Of a stretch of 16,687 nt of DNA, positions 7,501-14,095 are shown piece by piece. Every line of letters begins with the position of its first letter. Positions within the stretch are counted from its first letter, which is position 1. The translations under genes and the position numbers were made by a program. This DNA is from Jatrophihabitans sp. (lineage in GTDB: Bacteria; Actinomycetota; Actinomycetes; Mycobacteriales; Jatrophihabitantaceae), in NCBI GenBank assembly GCA_025966255.1, contig JAOPVG010000459.1:1-16687 (forward strand), in the 5' to 3' direction. The notes beneath the pieces are model-generated. The model did not search any database. It was not told the DNA's origin and saw only the letters and a program-made list of their open reading frames with translations.

Positions 7501-8613
7501 CTACGACACCTCCTGACGCCGGACCCATACCTCACGCACGAGCAGCAGCACCGCGGCTGCGATCGGCAGCGCCAGCAGCGCTCCGACCACACCGGCCACC
7601 GCCCCGCCGATCAGGACGGCGACGATGGTGACGTATTCCGGCACGTTGACCGACGATCGCATGACTCGCGGATAGATGACGTACCCCTCGAGCGTCTCGT
7701 AGACCAGATAGAAAATGATGCAGGCGATCCCGATGGGCAGCGACGTCGCCAGCCCGACGATCGACACGATGGCCGCGCCGACAATGGACCCGACGAGCGG
7801 GATGAGATCGAGCAACGCCACCATCAGCGCCAGCGGCAGCGCGTACTGGCCAAGCCCCACGGACAGCAGGAAGATCAAGCTCACGGTTCCGGCCAGCAGC
7901 GCAACGAGCGTCGCCCCCACCACGTAGCCGCCCACCTGCCGCAGGATCTCGTCGCCGAGCCGCTCGACGCGGTCGCGCCGGCTGGCCGGGACCAGCGAGT
8001 ACGCCGCGCCCTTGATCTTCGGCAGCGCGCCCAGGAAGTACACGGTGAGGATGAAGACGATGACCGCCTCCACCAGCACGTGCAGCGCCGTCAGCCCGGC
8101 ATCGAAGATCCCGCTGAACGCCGTCTGGGCGAACTGCGGATCCTTCAGCTTGTCCTGGAGGCTGGAGATGATGTGGTACTTCGAATCGAGTCGCGCAATC
8201 GTCTTGTGCTGGCGCAGTTCGTCCAGCAGGCCCGGGGCGTTGTCGATGAAGCTGACAACCTGCGCGCGCAGCACGCCGCCGACGACGAGCACGATCGCGG
8301 TGACCGCCGCAATTACGACCACGGCCACCGCGAAGACCGCCCAACCCCGCTTCATTCCGCGCCGGGTCGCGGCCTCGACGGCCGGGTTCAACCCGACGGC
8401 GAGGAAGGCCGCGATGAGGATCAGCGTGAGGACGGACGATGCCTCGCGCACCGCGCTGCCGATCGCAAGGGCCACCAGCACGCCCAGCGCGCCGAGGAAC
8501 CCGCGAAAGAACGGCGATTGTCGCGAGAGCGGGCGGCCGGGACGCCCGAACGCAGTGCCGTCCGCAGCCGAGGCGGGCGGCTCGTCGACGGTCCCGTCGG
8601 CGCTCTCAAGCAT
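7501..8613 (-). CDS. AI-2E family transporter (PerM/UPF0118 permease)
   Basis: A polytopic inner-membrane protein of 370 aa in the AI-2E/PerM superfamily. The start is placed at ATG 8613, preceded by GGGAG five bases upstream; an upstream GTG at 8670 would add a non-conserved tail and overlap the promoter. After a ~35-residue disordered cytoplasmic N-terminus come transmembrane segments near 38-56, 59-76 and 91-113. A hydrophilic loop (about 115-170) follows, and then five or so further segments. The family motif DLIPLVGSIVG (269-279) and the VIYPRVM block (312-318) are present. The superfamily includes exporters of small molecules and Na+/H+ antiporters, and the name does not prove autoinducer transport. 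It is the first gene of the minus-strand operon with the EcsC-like, 67-aa and reductase genes. Expression probably starts from the shared palindromic promoter at 8668-8681. Confidence 0.9.
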   Translation of the reverse strand: MLESADGTVDEPPASAADGTAFGRPGRPLSRQSPFFRGFLGALGVLVALAIGSAVREASSVLTLILIAAFLAVGLNPAVEAATRRGMKRGWAVFAVAVVVIAAVTAIVLVVGGVLRAQVVSFIDNAPGLLDELRQHKTIARLDSKYHIISSLQDKLKDPQFAQTAFSGIFDAGLTALHVLVEAVIVFILTVYFLGALPKIKGAAYSLVPASRRDRVERLGDEILRQVGGYVVGATLVALLAGTVSLIFLLSVGLGQYALPLALMVALLDLIPLVGSIVGAAIVSIVGLATSLPIGIACIIFYLVYETLEGYVIYPRVMRSSVNVPEYVTIVAVLIGGAVAGVVGALLALPIAAAVLLLVREVWVRRQEVS

Positions 8614-8667
8614 CGTCACTCCCGTCTGGCGGACGCAGTTGTCGTCGACCCACGGCTCGGCTGGGGC

Positions 8668-8681
8668 CAACCCTAGGGTTG
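8668..8681. promoter_or_regulatory. Palindromic bidirectional -10 element
   Basis: CAACCCTAGGGTTG is a perfect 14-bp palindrome. The plus strand reads TAGGGT (8674-8679), then six bases, then ATG 8686, a textbook leaderless spacing. The minus strand reads the same TAGGGT (8675-8670), which would start transcription near 8663 and give the permease gene a leader of about 50 nt with a GGGAG ribosome-binding site. The two hexamers share their TA core. No -35 is evident for either direction. An alternative reading is a repressor operator. Confidence 0.5.
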
Positions 8682-8685
8682 CATC

Positions 8686-9423
8686 ATGCGCGCCCTGCTA
8701 CCTGGACCGGTCGACGACGTCGACGTGCACGCCTACTACGCGGCCGGCTGGATCGACCGCGGCGGGCTGCGGGCCAACTTCGTCACGGCCGCCGACGGTG
8801 CAGCGCACGCCGGCGGGCTCTCCCGCGGCCTACAGACCAAGGGCGACAACATCGTCTTCGCGGCCCTACGCGACCTCGCCGACGTCGTACTCGCCGGCGC
8901 GGGCACAGTGGTCGCCGAGGGGTACAGCGCCATCACCATCAGCGCGCGCCGCCAGGCCATTCGTCGCGAGTACGGGCTGCGCGATGTGCTGCCCACCGCC
9001 GTCCTGAGCCGGTCGCTGCAGCTGGACCCGAGCTCGCGGCTGTTCACCGACGCGCTGCGCGGCGCCCGGACGATCGTGCTCACCTGCGCCGCCGCGGATG
9101 CCGAGCAGCGCCGGCTGCTCAAGCAGGTGGCCGACGTCGTCGACGTCGGCGACGAGTCGATTGACCCGGTCCTCGCCCGCGTCGCGCTCGAGGAGCGCGG
9201 GCTCACTCGGATCCTGTCCGAGGGCGGTCCGACGGTGTTCGCCGATCTGGTTCGGGGCGGCGTGGTCGACGAGCTGTGCCTGAGCGTCTCCCCGCTGCTC
9301 GCCGGGCCCGGGCCCGGCCGGATCGCCGCCGGCCGGGAGTGGCCGACGGCCCAGCCGCTCCACCTCGTCGGGCTGCTCGAAGAGGACGGCGCGTTGTTCT
9401 GCCGCTACCGAACCGATGCATAG
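8686..9423 (+). CDS. Pyrimidine reductase family protein (RibD C-terminal domain)
   Basis: A 245-aa cytoplasmic NADPH-dependent reductase-fold protein, related to the reductase half of RibD and to mycobacterial Rv2671-type proteins. Conserved blocks are NFVTAADG (31-38), the GLQTKGD loop that follows, and LAGAGTVVAEGY (69-80, nucleotide binding). SEGGPTVFADLV (178-189) is the RibD_C EGGP signature, followed by a SPLLAGPG segment. There is no deaminase domain, so on its own it could carry out only the reductase step of riboflavin synthesis. Some homologues can also reduce dihydrofolate. The ATG at 8686 is six bases after a TAGGGT -10 hexamer and has no good Shine-Dalgarno, consistent with a leaderless transcript. 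No other riboflavin genes are adjacent. It is divergent from the permease operon and convergent with ligC. Confidence 0.87.
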   Translation: MRALLPGPVDDVDVHAYYAAGWIDRGGLRANFVTAADGAAHAGGLSRGLQTKGDNIVFAALRDLADVVLAGAGTVVAEGYSAITISARRQAIRREYGLRDVLPTAVLSRSLQLDPSSRLFTDALRGARTIVLTCAAADAEQRRLLKQVADVVDVGDESIDPVLARVALEERGLTRILSEGGPTVFADLVRGGVVDELCLSVSPLLAGPGPGRIAAGREWPTAQPLHLVGLLEEDGALFCRYRTDA

Positions 9424-9438
9424 CGCCGCACTGACGGG

Positions 9439-9463
9439 GGCCGACCAGGCACAGCGCTGGGCC
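9439..9463. terminator. Weak hairpin between convergent reductase gene and ligC
   Basis: In the 54-bp convergent gap, GGC and CCAG (9439-9448, with a bulge) can pair with CTGG and GCC (9457-9463) around an 8-nt loop. There is no T-tract. Its position suggests a shared terminator, but support is limited. Confidence 0.25.
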
Positions 9464-9477
9464 CGACGACGTCGCGG

Positions 9478-10551
9478 TCAGGTCCGGGGCCGGAGCCCGG
9501 GCACGATGTCGTCGAGGGCGAACGTGATCGGCTGTTCGAGCTGTTCGTAGGTGCAGGATCCGGGCGTGCGGTCCGGGCGCCAGCGGTTGAACTGCGCGGT
9601 GTGCCGGAACCGCTCGCCCTCCATGTGTTCGTAGCGCACCTCGACGACGCGCTCCGGCCGCAGCGGCACGAACGACAGGTCCTTGCCCGCGTTCCAGCGC
9701 GAACCCTCGCCCTTGCGGGGCGTCCGCTCGCCGGCCTCGTGGGCGGCCCAGTTCCATGGGTGCTCGTCGAAGTCAGTGACGAGCGGCTGGAGTTCCTCGA
9801 ACAGTTCGCGCCGCCGCGCCATCGGGAACGCGCCGATGACGCCGACCGAGACGAGCGTGCCCGCGTCGTTGTAGAGCCCGAGCATGAGCGAGCCGATCGC
9901 GTCGGGGCCGCTCTTGTGCACGCGGTACCCGGCGACGACGCAGTCCGCCGTCCGCTCGTGCTTGATCTTGAACATGACACGCTTGTCCGGCTGATAGGTG
10001 ACGTCCAGCGGCTTGGCGACGATGCCGTCGAGTCCGGCGCCCTCGAACTCGACGAACCACTGCTCGGCGAGCTCGTGGTCGCTGGTGACCGGAGTGAGGT
10101 GGATCGGCGCCGCGGCCCCGGCCAGAGCGCTCTCGAGCGCGGCGCGGCGCTCGACGAACGGCCGCCCGGTGTAGTCCGCGTCGCCGAGCGCGAGCAGGTC
10201 GAAGGCGATGAACGATGCCGGGGTCTTCTCGCTGAGCATTGTCACCCGGGACACCGCGGGATGGATGCGCTGCTGCAACGCGTCGAAGTCCAGCCCGGCG
10301 TCGGTGGTGATGACGATCTCGCCGTCGATCACGCAGCGCTCAGGCAGCTCGGCCTTGACCGCTTCGACCAGCTCCGGGAAGTAGCGGGTCATCGGCTTCT
10401 CGTTGCGGCTGCCGAACTCGACCTCGTCACCGTCCCGGAAAATGATCGATCGAAATCCGTCCCACTTCGGTTCGTAAGAGGCGCCGGGCGGGATGGTCGG
10501 CACCGACTTGGCCAGCATCGGCGGGACCGGCGGCATCACAGGCAGCTTCAT
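9478..10551 (-). CDS. ligC: ATP-dependent DNA ligase, LigC type
   Basis: A 357-aa ligase that seals nicks using ATP through a lysyl-AMP intermediate. The N-terminus MKLPVMPPVPPMLAKSV and total length match mycobacterial LigC (about 358 aa). Nucleotidyltransferase motifs are E27-PKWDGFR34 with nucleophile Lys29 (I), SRNE (48-51), IDGEIV (75-80), FIAFDLL (114-120, III), DGIVAK (175-180, IV) and FKIKHERT (194-201, V). An OB-fold follows (about 202-357) with HTAQFNRWRPD near 317-327. No polymerase or nuclease domain is fused, unlike LigD. In mycobacteria LigC is a backup ligase linked to base excision repair and end joining, often next to Prim-PolC. Here a polymerase-domain protein lies about 6 kb away at the right edge of the window. 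The start is fixed by similarity; no good ribosome-binding site or -10 is seen. Confidence 0.93.
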   Translation of the reverse strand: MKLPVMPPVPPMLAKSVPTIPPGASYEPKWDGFRSIIFRDGDEVEFGSRNEKPMTRYFPELVEAVKAELPERCVIDGEIVITTDAGLDFDALQQRIHPAVSRVTMLSEKTPASFIAFDLLALGDADYTGRPFVERRAALESALAGAAAPIHLTPVTSDHELAEQWFVEFEGAGLDGIVAKPLDVTYQPDKRVMFKIKHERTADCVVAGYRVHKSGPDAIGSLMLGLYNDAGTLVSVGVIGAFPMARRRELFEELQPLVTDFDEHPWNWAAHEAGERTPRKGEGSRWNAGKDLSFVPLRPERVVEVRYEHMEGERFRHTAQFNRWRPDRTPGSCTYEQLEQPITFALDDIVPGLRPRT

Positions 10552-10580
10552 GCGGCCAGTGTTTCATCGGCGCGGTATGC

Positions 10581-10597
10581 GGATCGAGTGTTGATCC
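10581..10597. repeat. Imperfect inverted repeat in the ligC / DUF4393 intergenic region
   Basis: GGATC (10581-10585) and GATCC (10593-10597) form arms around a 7-nt centre in which one further A-T pair matches. It lies about 30 bp upstream of ligC and upstream of the divergent gene's -10, so it could be an operator. The evidence is only symmetry and position. Confidence 0.25.
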
Positions 10598-10631
10598 CCG
10601 GCCTGCACCAACGGGCCCCCAGGCGTCGCCG

Positions 10632-10637
10632 TAGGAT
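10632..10637 (+). promoter_or_regulatory. Candidate -10 element of the DUF4393-like gene
   Basis: TAGGAT matches TANNNT and would place the transcription start near 10644. That gives a leader of about 27 nt that includes the GGGAG ribosome-binding site at 10661-10665. No -35 is evident. Confidence 0.35.
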
Positions 10638-10670
10638 CCGGGAATCCGATCTCGCCCCCCGGGAGTTGAC

Positions 10671-11591
10671 GTGGCCGCACGACGTGCCGACGTGCCGTCC
10701 GAACGCCCCCGTCCCCGGCCCGGTCCGGGATTGACCGCCCCCAACCGAGACGCCACGCAGCCCCGCACCCGGCCGGCCAAGAAACCGGGCCGTCAGGTGG
10801 TGTTGCCCGACCAGGGCCAGACCGGTCAGATCGTGGCCGCGGCCGGCAACGCGATCGTCACCGCGGCCCGCGTCGGGCGCCTGCTCGGCCGGTCTGGCTG
10901 GCGCATCGCTCGGGGGCTCCCCGGACTGAACGTGGTCGAACAGCAGGCGCAGCGGCTGCGCCAGACGGCCGCCGCCGAGATGTACCGGCTCCTCGACCTG
11001 CCGCAGAGCCCGTCCAACGCCACCAGCCCGGAGGAGCAGCGGGTCGCGATGCTGGTGCAGAACGCCGGCACGGACCGGGAGCCACTGCGCACCGCCATGA
11101 CCGAACTGCTCGATCGGTCCGCGCAGTCGGACAGCGCGAAGAACCGGGATTACCTGTTCGGCACCATCGTGAGTCAGCTCGTCCCCGACGAAGCCCGCAT
11201 CCTCGCCGCCCTCGCGAGCGGCCGTACGTTCGCGGCCGTCGACGTCGTGGCCAAGCTGGTCGGGCGCTCCAGCACGCGCACCGTCCTGTCCAACGCGTCG
11301 ACGGTCGGCGCCGCTGCCGGCATCTCGCTGCCGCAGAACGTCGCCACCTCTCTCACCCGGCTGCACGGCTTCGGGCTGCTGTCCTTCGGCCGACCGGGCG
11401 ACGACCTCGAGGCGCAGTTCGAGTTGCTCGCGAACGATCCGGCCGTGCGGGCGGCCCGCGACGGCGTCGACAAGGCCAAGCAGGGCAACGCCAAGATCGT
11501 CCGGAAGATGGTCTCCCTGTCACCGCTCGGCCGGGAGTTCTGGGCGGCCTGCGCGCCGTCGCGTCCGGCGCTGTCCCGGCGGACCAGCTGA
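10671..11591 (+). CDS. DUF4393 / Abi-alpha-like protein
   Basis: A 306-aa protein starting at GTG 10671 with GGGAG five bases upstream. The first ~45 residues are rich in Pro and Arg and look disordered. A helical segment follows (about 52-108). The C-terminal half resembles the DUF4393/Abi-alpha domain: LVPDEARILAALASGR (170-185), a central segment, LTRLHGFGLLSF (228-239), and the terminal VSLSPLGREFWAACAP (281-296). The last two segments resemble the 'L..LGLI ... LTpfG..F' ending of that domain, which looks like a winged-helix fold. Abi-alpha members are named after an abortive-infection association, but many actinobacterial homologues have no proven defence role. I see no signal peptide or enzymatic motif. 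The gene stands alone between ligC and the hydrolase operon. The family call is from memory and moderate. Confidence 0.6.
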   Translation: MAARRADVPSERPRPRPGPGLTAPNRDATQPRTRPAKKPGRQVVLPDQGQTGQIVAAAGNAIVTAARVGRLLGRSGWRIARGLPGLNVVEQQAQRLRQTAAAEMYRLLDLPQSPSNATSPEEQRVAMLVQNAGTDREPLRTAMTELLDRSAQSDSAKNRDYLFGTIVSQLVPDEARILAALASGRTFAAVDVVAKLVGRSSTRTVLSNASTVGAAAGISLPQNVATSLTRLHGFGLLSFGRPGDDLEAQFELLANDPAVRAARDGVDKAKQGNAKIVRKMVSLSPLGREFWAACAPSRPALSRRTS

Positions 11592-11606
11592 GCGGTCTGC
11601 CCGCTT
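11590..11606 (+). terminator. Short hairpin overlapping the DUF4393-like stop codon
   Basis: AGCGG (11591-11595) and CCGCT (11601-11605) flank a 5-nt loop, with one extra G-T wobble pair, directly at the stop codon. No T-tract follows. It is a possible weak terminator at the start of a 165-bp gap that otherwise holds only the downstream promoter. Confidence 0.28.
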
Positions 11607-11744
11607 GACCGGTCGAGTTGATCGGCCCTGCGTGCCTCGCGTGATACGTCCACGGCGCCCAGGGTCGTTGCCACATCGGGATCATGACCCGGCTCGATCC
11701 GGGCCTGAACCGCCCTGACCCAGCGAACGCTGAAGGACGCTCGG

Positions 11745-11756
11745 TACCGTGCAGCT
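11745..11756 (+). promoter_or_regulatory. Leaderless promoter -10 element of the lipoprotein hydrolase operon
   Basis: TACCGT (11745-11750) fits TANNNT and is followed by exactly six bases (GCAGCT) and the GTG start at 11757. There is no Shine-Dalgarno before the GTG, so the first gene of the operon is probably translated from a leaderless mRNA. No -35 is recognisable. Confidence 0.48.
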
Positions 11757-13358
11757 GTGCCTGATCAGCGCCGCGTCGGCGGTCGACCGCTTACCGTCGC
11801 TCTATCGATCGGCGCCCTGGTGTTGGCCGGCTGTACCAGCACGATCAGCGGACACGGATCAGCCGGTACGTCCCCACCGCTCGGGTCGTCGCCTCCGAAG
11901 TCGGCCACGGGATCCGCGGCGCCGTCCCTGCCCGCCCAGGCCGCAGCCGACTTCACCGACTGCAGCTCGGCGTTCAACCTGAGCTCGCTGCGATTCCCCG
12001 CCGGGCGCGCGGCCCGGCTGAGCTTCGGCTGCGCCACCATCTCGGTGCCGTTGGACTATCGCGACCCGACGGGCAAGACGATCAGGCTGCAAATGGTCAA
12101 GGTCCACGACAGCGCCAACACCGCCCACACCGGCGAGCTCTTGGTGAACCCCGGCGGACCGGGTGGCTCGGGCGTGGAACTGGCCGTCGGTATGTCCGCG
12201 CAGGTGTCGGACAAGCTGCTCTCGCACTTCGACCTCATCGGTTTCGATCCCCGCGGTGTGGGCTCGTCCACCCCGATCCGCTGCCTCAGCGATGCCCAGA
12301 AGGATGTGCTCAACGCCGCCTCGCCGGACGTGCTGACCAGCGCCGGTCTCGCCGAGGCCAAGCGCAGCGCGAAGACTGTGGCTGATGCCTGCACCGCGAA
12401 GTACGGCAGCGACATCGCGCAGTACGACACCGTCCAGACCGCGAAGGACATGGACCGCATCCGGCAGGCCGTCGGCGACCCGAAGTTGAACTATCTCGGC
12501 TTCTCCTACGGCACCGAGCTCGGGTCGGTCTACTCGCACCTGTTCCCGAACAACGTCCGGGTGGCGGTGCTGGACGGCGCCGTCGATCCCCTCACCGACG
12601 ACATCACCTCCTTCGCCGAGCAGCTGCGCGGGTTCGAGGGGGCCTTCGACCAGTTCGCCACGTGGTGCCAGGCCCACAGTCCGTGCAGCACCCTCGGGAA
12701 TGCCCGATCAGCGGTCTACCAGGTGGCCGCCCAAGCCAAGAAGGCGCCGATCCCGAGCTCCGCGCCAGGCGAGACCCGCAAGGCCACGAGCTCGCTGGTC
12801 TACACCGGTGTGCTGTCGGCGCTGTACTCGCAGGCGCAGTGGCCCACGCTGGGACAGGCGCTGCTCGACGCGAAGCAGGGCGACTCCGCCGGAATCCTCG
12901 CCCTGGCCGACCGGTACAACGAGCGCACCGAAGGCCACTACACGAACATCGCCGACGCCAACACCACCATCAGCTGCAACGACTCCAAGCCCGGCCCGAC
13001 CGACGCGCAGATCATCTCCACTGCGCGATCCTGGAAGCAACAGTTCCCGATCTTCGGTGCCTGGTCGGCGCCGTCGCTGTTCTCCTGCCAGCAATGGCAG
13101 CCGGCGCGCACGGTCCCGCCGCTACCGACCGCACCGACACCGCACAAGGTGCTCGTCGTCGGCAACCTGCACGACCCGGCCACGCCGTACCAAGGCGCGA
13201 AGGACCTCACCAAAACGATGGGCAACGCCGAACTGCTCACCTGGGACGGCGAGGGCCACACCTCGTATCTGCAGGGCAACATGTGCATCGACAACTACGT
13301 CGACAACTATCTGATCGACGCCACGCTCCCGCCCGTCGGCACCACCTGCCCCCGATGA
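11757..13358 (+). CDS. Secreted lipoprotein alpha/beta hydrolase, Hip1/CaeA or tripeptidyl-aminopeptidase-like
   Basis: A 533-aa exported serine hydrolase of the SlpD/SlpE/CaeA type. The N-terminus has basic residues, a hydrophobic core and the lipobox L23-A-G-C26, so Cys26 should be lipidated and anchored to the outer face of the membrane. A Ser/Pro/Gly-rich linker follows (about 29-62). The alpha/beta-hydrolase domain shows the oxyanion-region NPGGPGGSG (131-139) and the nucleophile Ser250 in GFSYGTELG. A C-terminal TAP-like domain carries Asp473 (GNLHDPATP) and His501 (GEGHTSYL), completing the triad. Cysteine pairs near the C-terminus (GNMCIDNY, TTCPR) fit an extracytoplasmic location. 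Mycobacterial Hip1/CaeA is the closest characterised type I can name; peptidase versus esterase activity is not decidable here. The GTG start is set by the leaderless promoter spacing. The next gene overlaps by ATGA. Confidence 0.92.
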   Translation: MPDQRRVGGRPLTVALSIGALVLAGCTSTISGHGSAGTSPPLGSSPPKSATGSAAPSLPAQAAADFTDCSSAFNLSSLRFPAGRAARLSFGCATISVPLDYRDPTGKTIRLQMVKVHDSANTAHTGELLVNPGGPGGSGVELAVGMSAQVSDKLLSHFDLIGFDPRGVGSSTPIRCLSDAQKDVLNAASPDVLTSAGLAEAKRSAKTVADACTAKYGSDIAQYDTVQTAKDMDRIRQAVGDPKLNYLGFSYGTELGSVYSHLFPNNVRVAVLDGAVDPLTDDITSFAEQLRGFEGAFDQFATWCQAHSPCSTLGNARSAVYQVAAQAKKAPIPSSAPGETRKATSSLVYTGVLSALYSQAQWPTLGQALLDAKQGDSAGILALADRYNERTEGHYTNIADANTTISCNDSKPGPTDAQIISTARSWKQQFPIFGAWSAPSLFSCQQWQPARTVPPLPTAPTPHKVLVVGNLHDPATPYQGAKDLTKTMGNAELLTWDGEGHTSYLQGNMCIDNYVDNYLIDATLPPVGTTCPR

Positions 13359-14059
13359 CGAGCGTGCCCGCCCTTCTCGTGGACGAGCCCCGGGGCGAGG
13401 TGAGGGCGGTGGCCCTGGTTCTGCACGGTGGTCGGTCCCAGGGCACGGGACCGGTACGCGCCCGCCAGCTGGCCGTGCTGCGGATGCGGCCGTTCATATC
13501 CTCGCTGCGCCAGGCGGGCGCCGATCACGGGCTGGCCGTCGCGCGACTGCGGTACGCCGTCCGCGGCTGGAACGGCTCCGCCGCGTCCCCGGTCGCCGAC
13601 GTGCGGGACGCGCTCGACCAACTCGCCGCGCGCTTCCCCGGCGTACCGATCACGCTGGTCGGGCACTCCATGGGCGGACGGGCCGCGCTCTACGCCGCGG
13701 ATCACCCGTCGGTGCGGGCGGTCGTCGGCCTGGCTCCGTGGATCGAGCCGGGCGACCCGTACCTGCAGCTCGAGGGACGTCGCGTGCTCATCGTCCACGG
13801 CGACCACGACCGGATAACCAGCGCGCGGGGATCGACGCTCTACGCCGAGAACGCACGCCGCGTCGCGGCATCCGTGACCTACGTTTCGATCCGGCGCGAA
13901 AGCCATGCGATGTTGCGCCGGGCCCGCCTCTGGCACGAGCTGGCCACCGGCTGGGTGCTCGCCGTCATGTGCGACGTGCCGGCGGAGGAAACCGTTCGGG
14001 CCGAATCCGCGAACGTAGTGGAGAAGGCACTTGCGGGAACGGCATCGATCGTCGTGTGA
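13355..14059 (+). CDS. Small alpha/beta hydrolase
   Basis: A 234-aa cytoplasmic-looking hydrolase starting at the ATG of an ATGA overlap with the upstream lipoprotein gene, so translation is coupled. It has no signal peptide. Visible elements are the first core strand and oxyanion loop (VALVLHGGRSQG, about 26-37) and the nucleophile elbow GHSMGG with Ser105. The acid loop HGDHDRIT has Asp150 and Asp152; Asp152 is in the usual position. His184 is in RRESHAML. Length is typical of dienelactone-hydrolase or lysophospholipase-like proteins, but no subfamily signature fixes a substrate. The LHGGRSQG and RYAVRGWNG segments are common in uncharacterised actinobacterial hydrolases. Being sandwiched between an envelope lipoprotein hydrolase and a lipid-modifying methyltransferase suggests, by inference only, an acyl-ester substrate. 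Confidence 0.88.
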   Translation: MTSVPALLVDEPRGEVRAVALVLHGGRSQGTGPVRARQLAVLRMRPFISSLRQAGADHGLAVARLRYAVRGWNGSAASPVADVRDALDQLAARFPGVPITLVGHSMGGRAALYAADHPSVRAVVGLAPWIEPGDPYLQLEGRRVLIVHGDHDRITSARGSTLYAENARRVAASVTYVSIRRESHAMLRRARLWHELATGWVLAVMCDVPAEETVRAESANVVEKALAGTASIVV

Positions 14060-14095
14060 TGGTCTCGCACGGCGACGAGCGGCGGAGGAGAACAC

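Noticed and set aside
7444..8676. 410-aa plus-strand open frame opposite the permease gene
   Set aside because: It is highly charged (His, Asp, Arg, Gln rich) with no domain. It is the antisense reading of hydrophobic codons in the AI-2E permease.
9130..9150. 21-nt perfect palindrome inside the RibD-family gene
   Set aside because: It arises from alternating GTC and GAC codons for a Val-Asp repeat. It lies mid-gene with no promoter context, so coding explains it.
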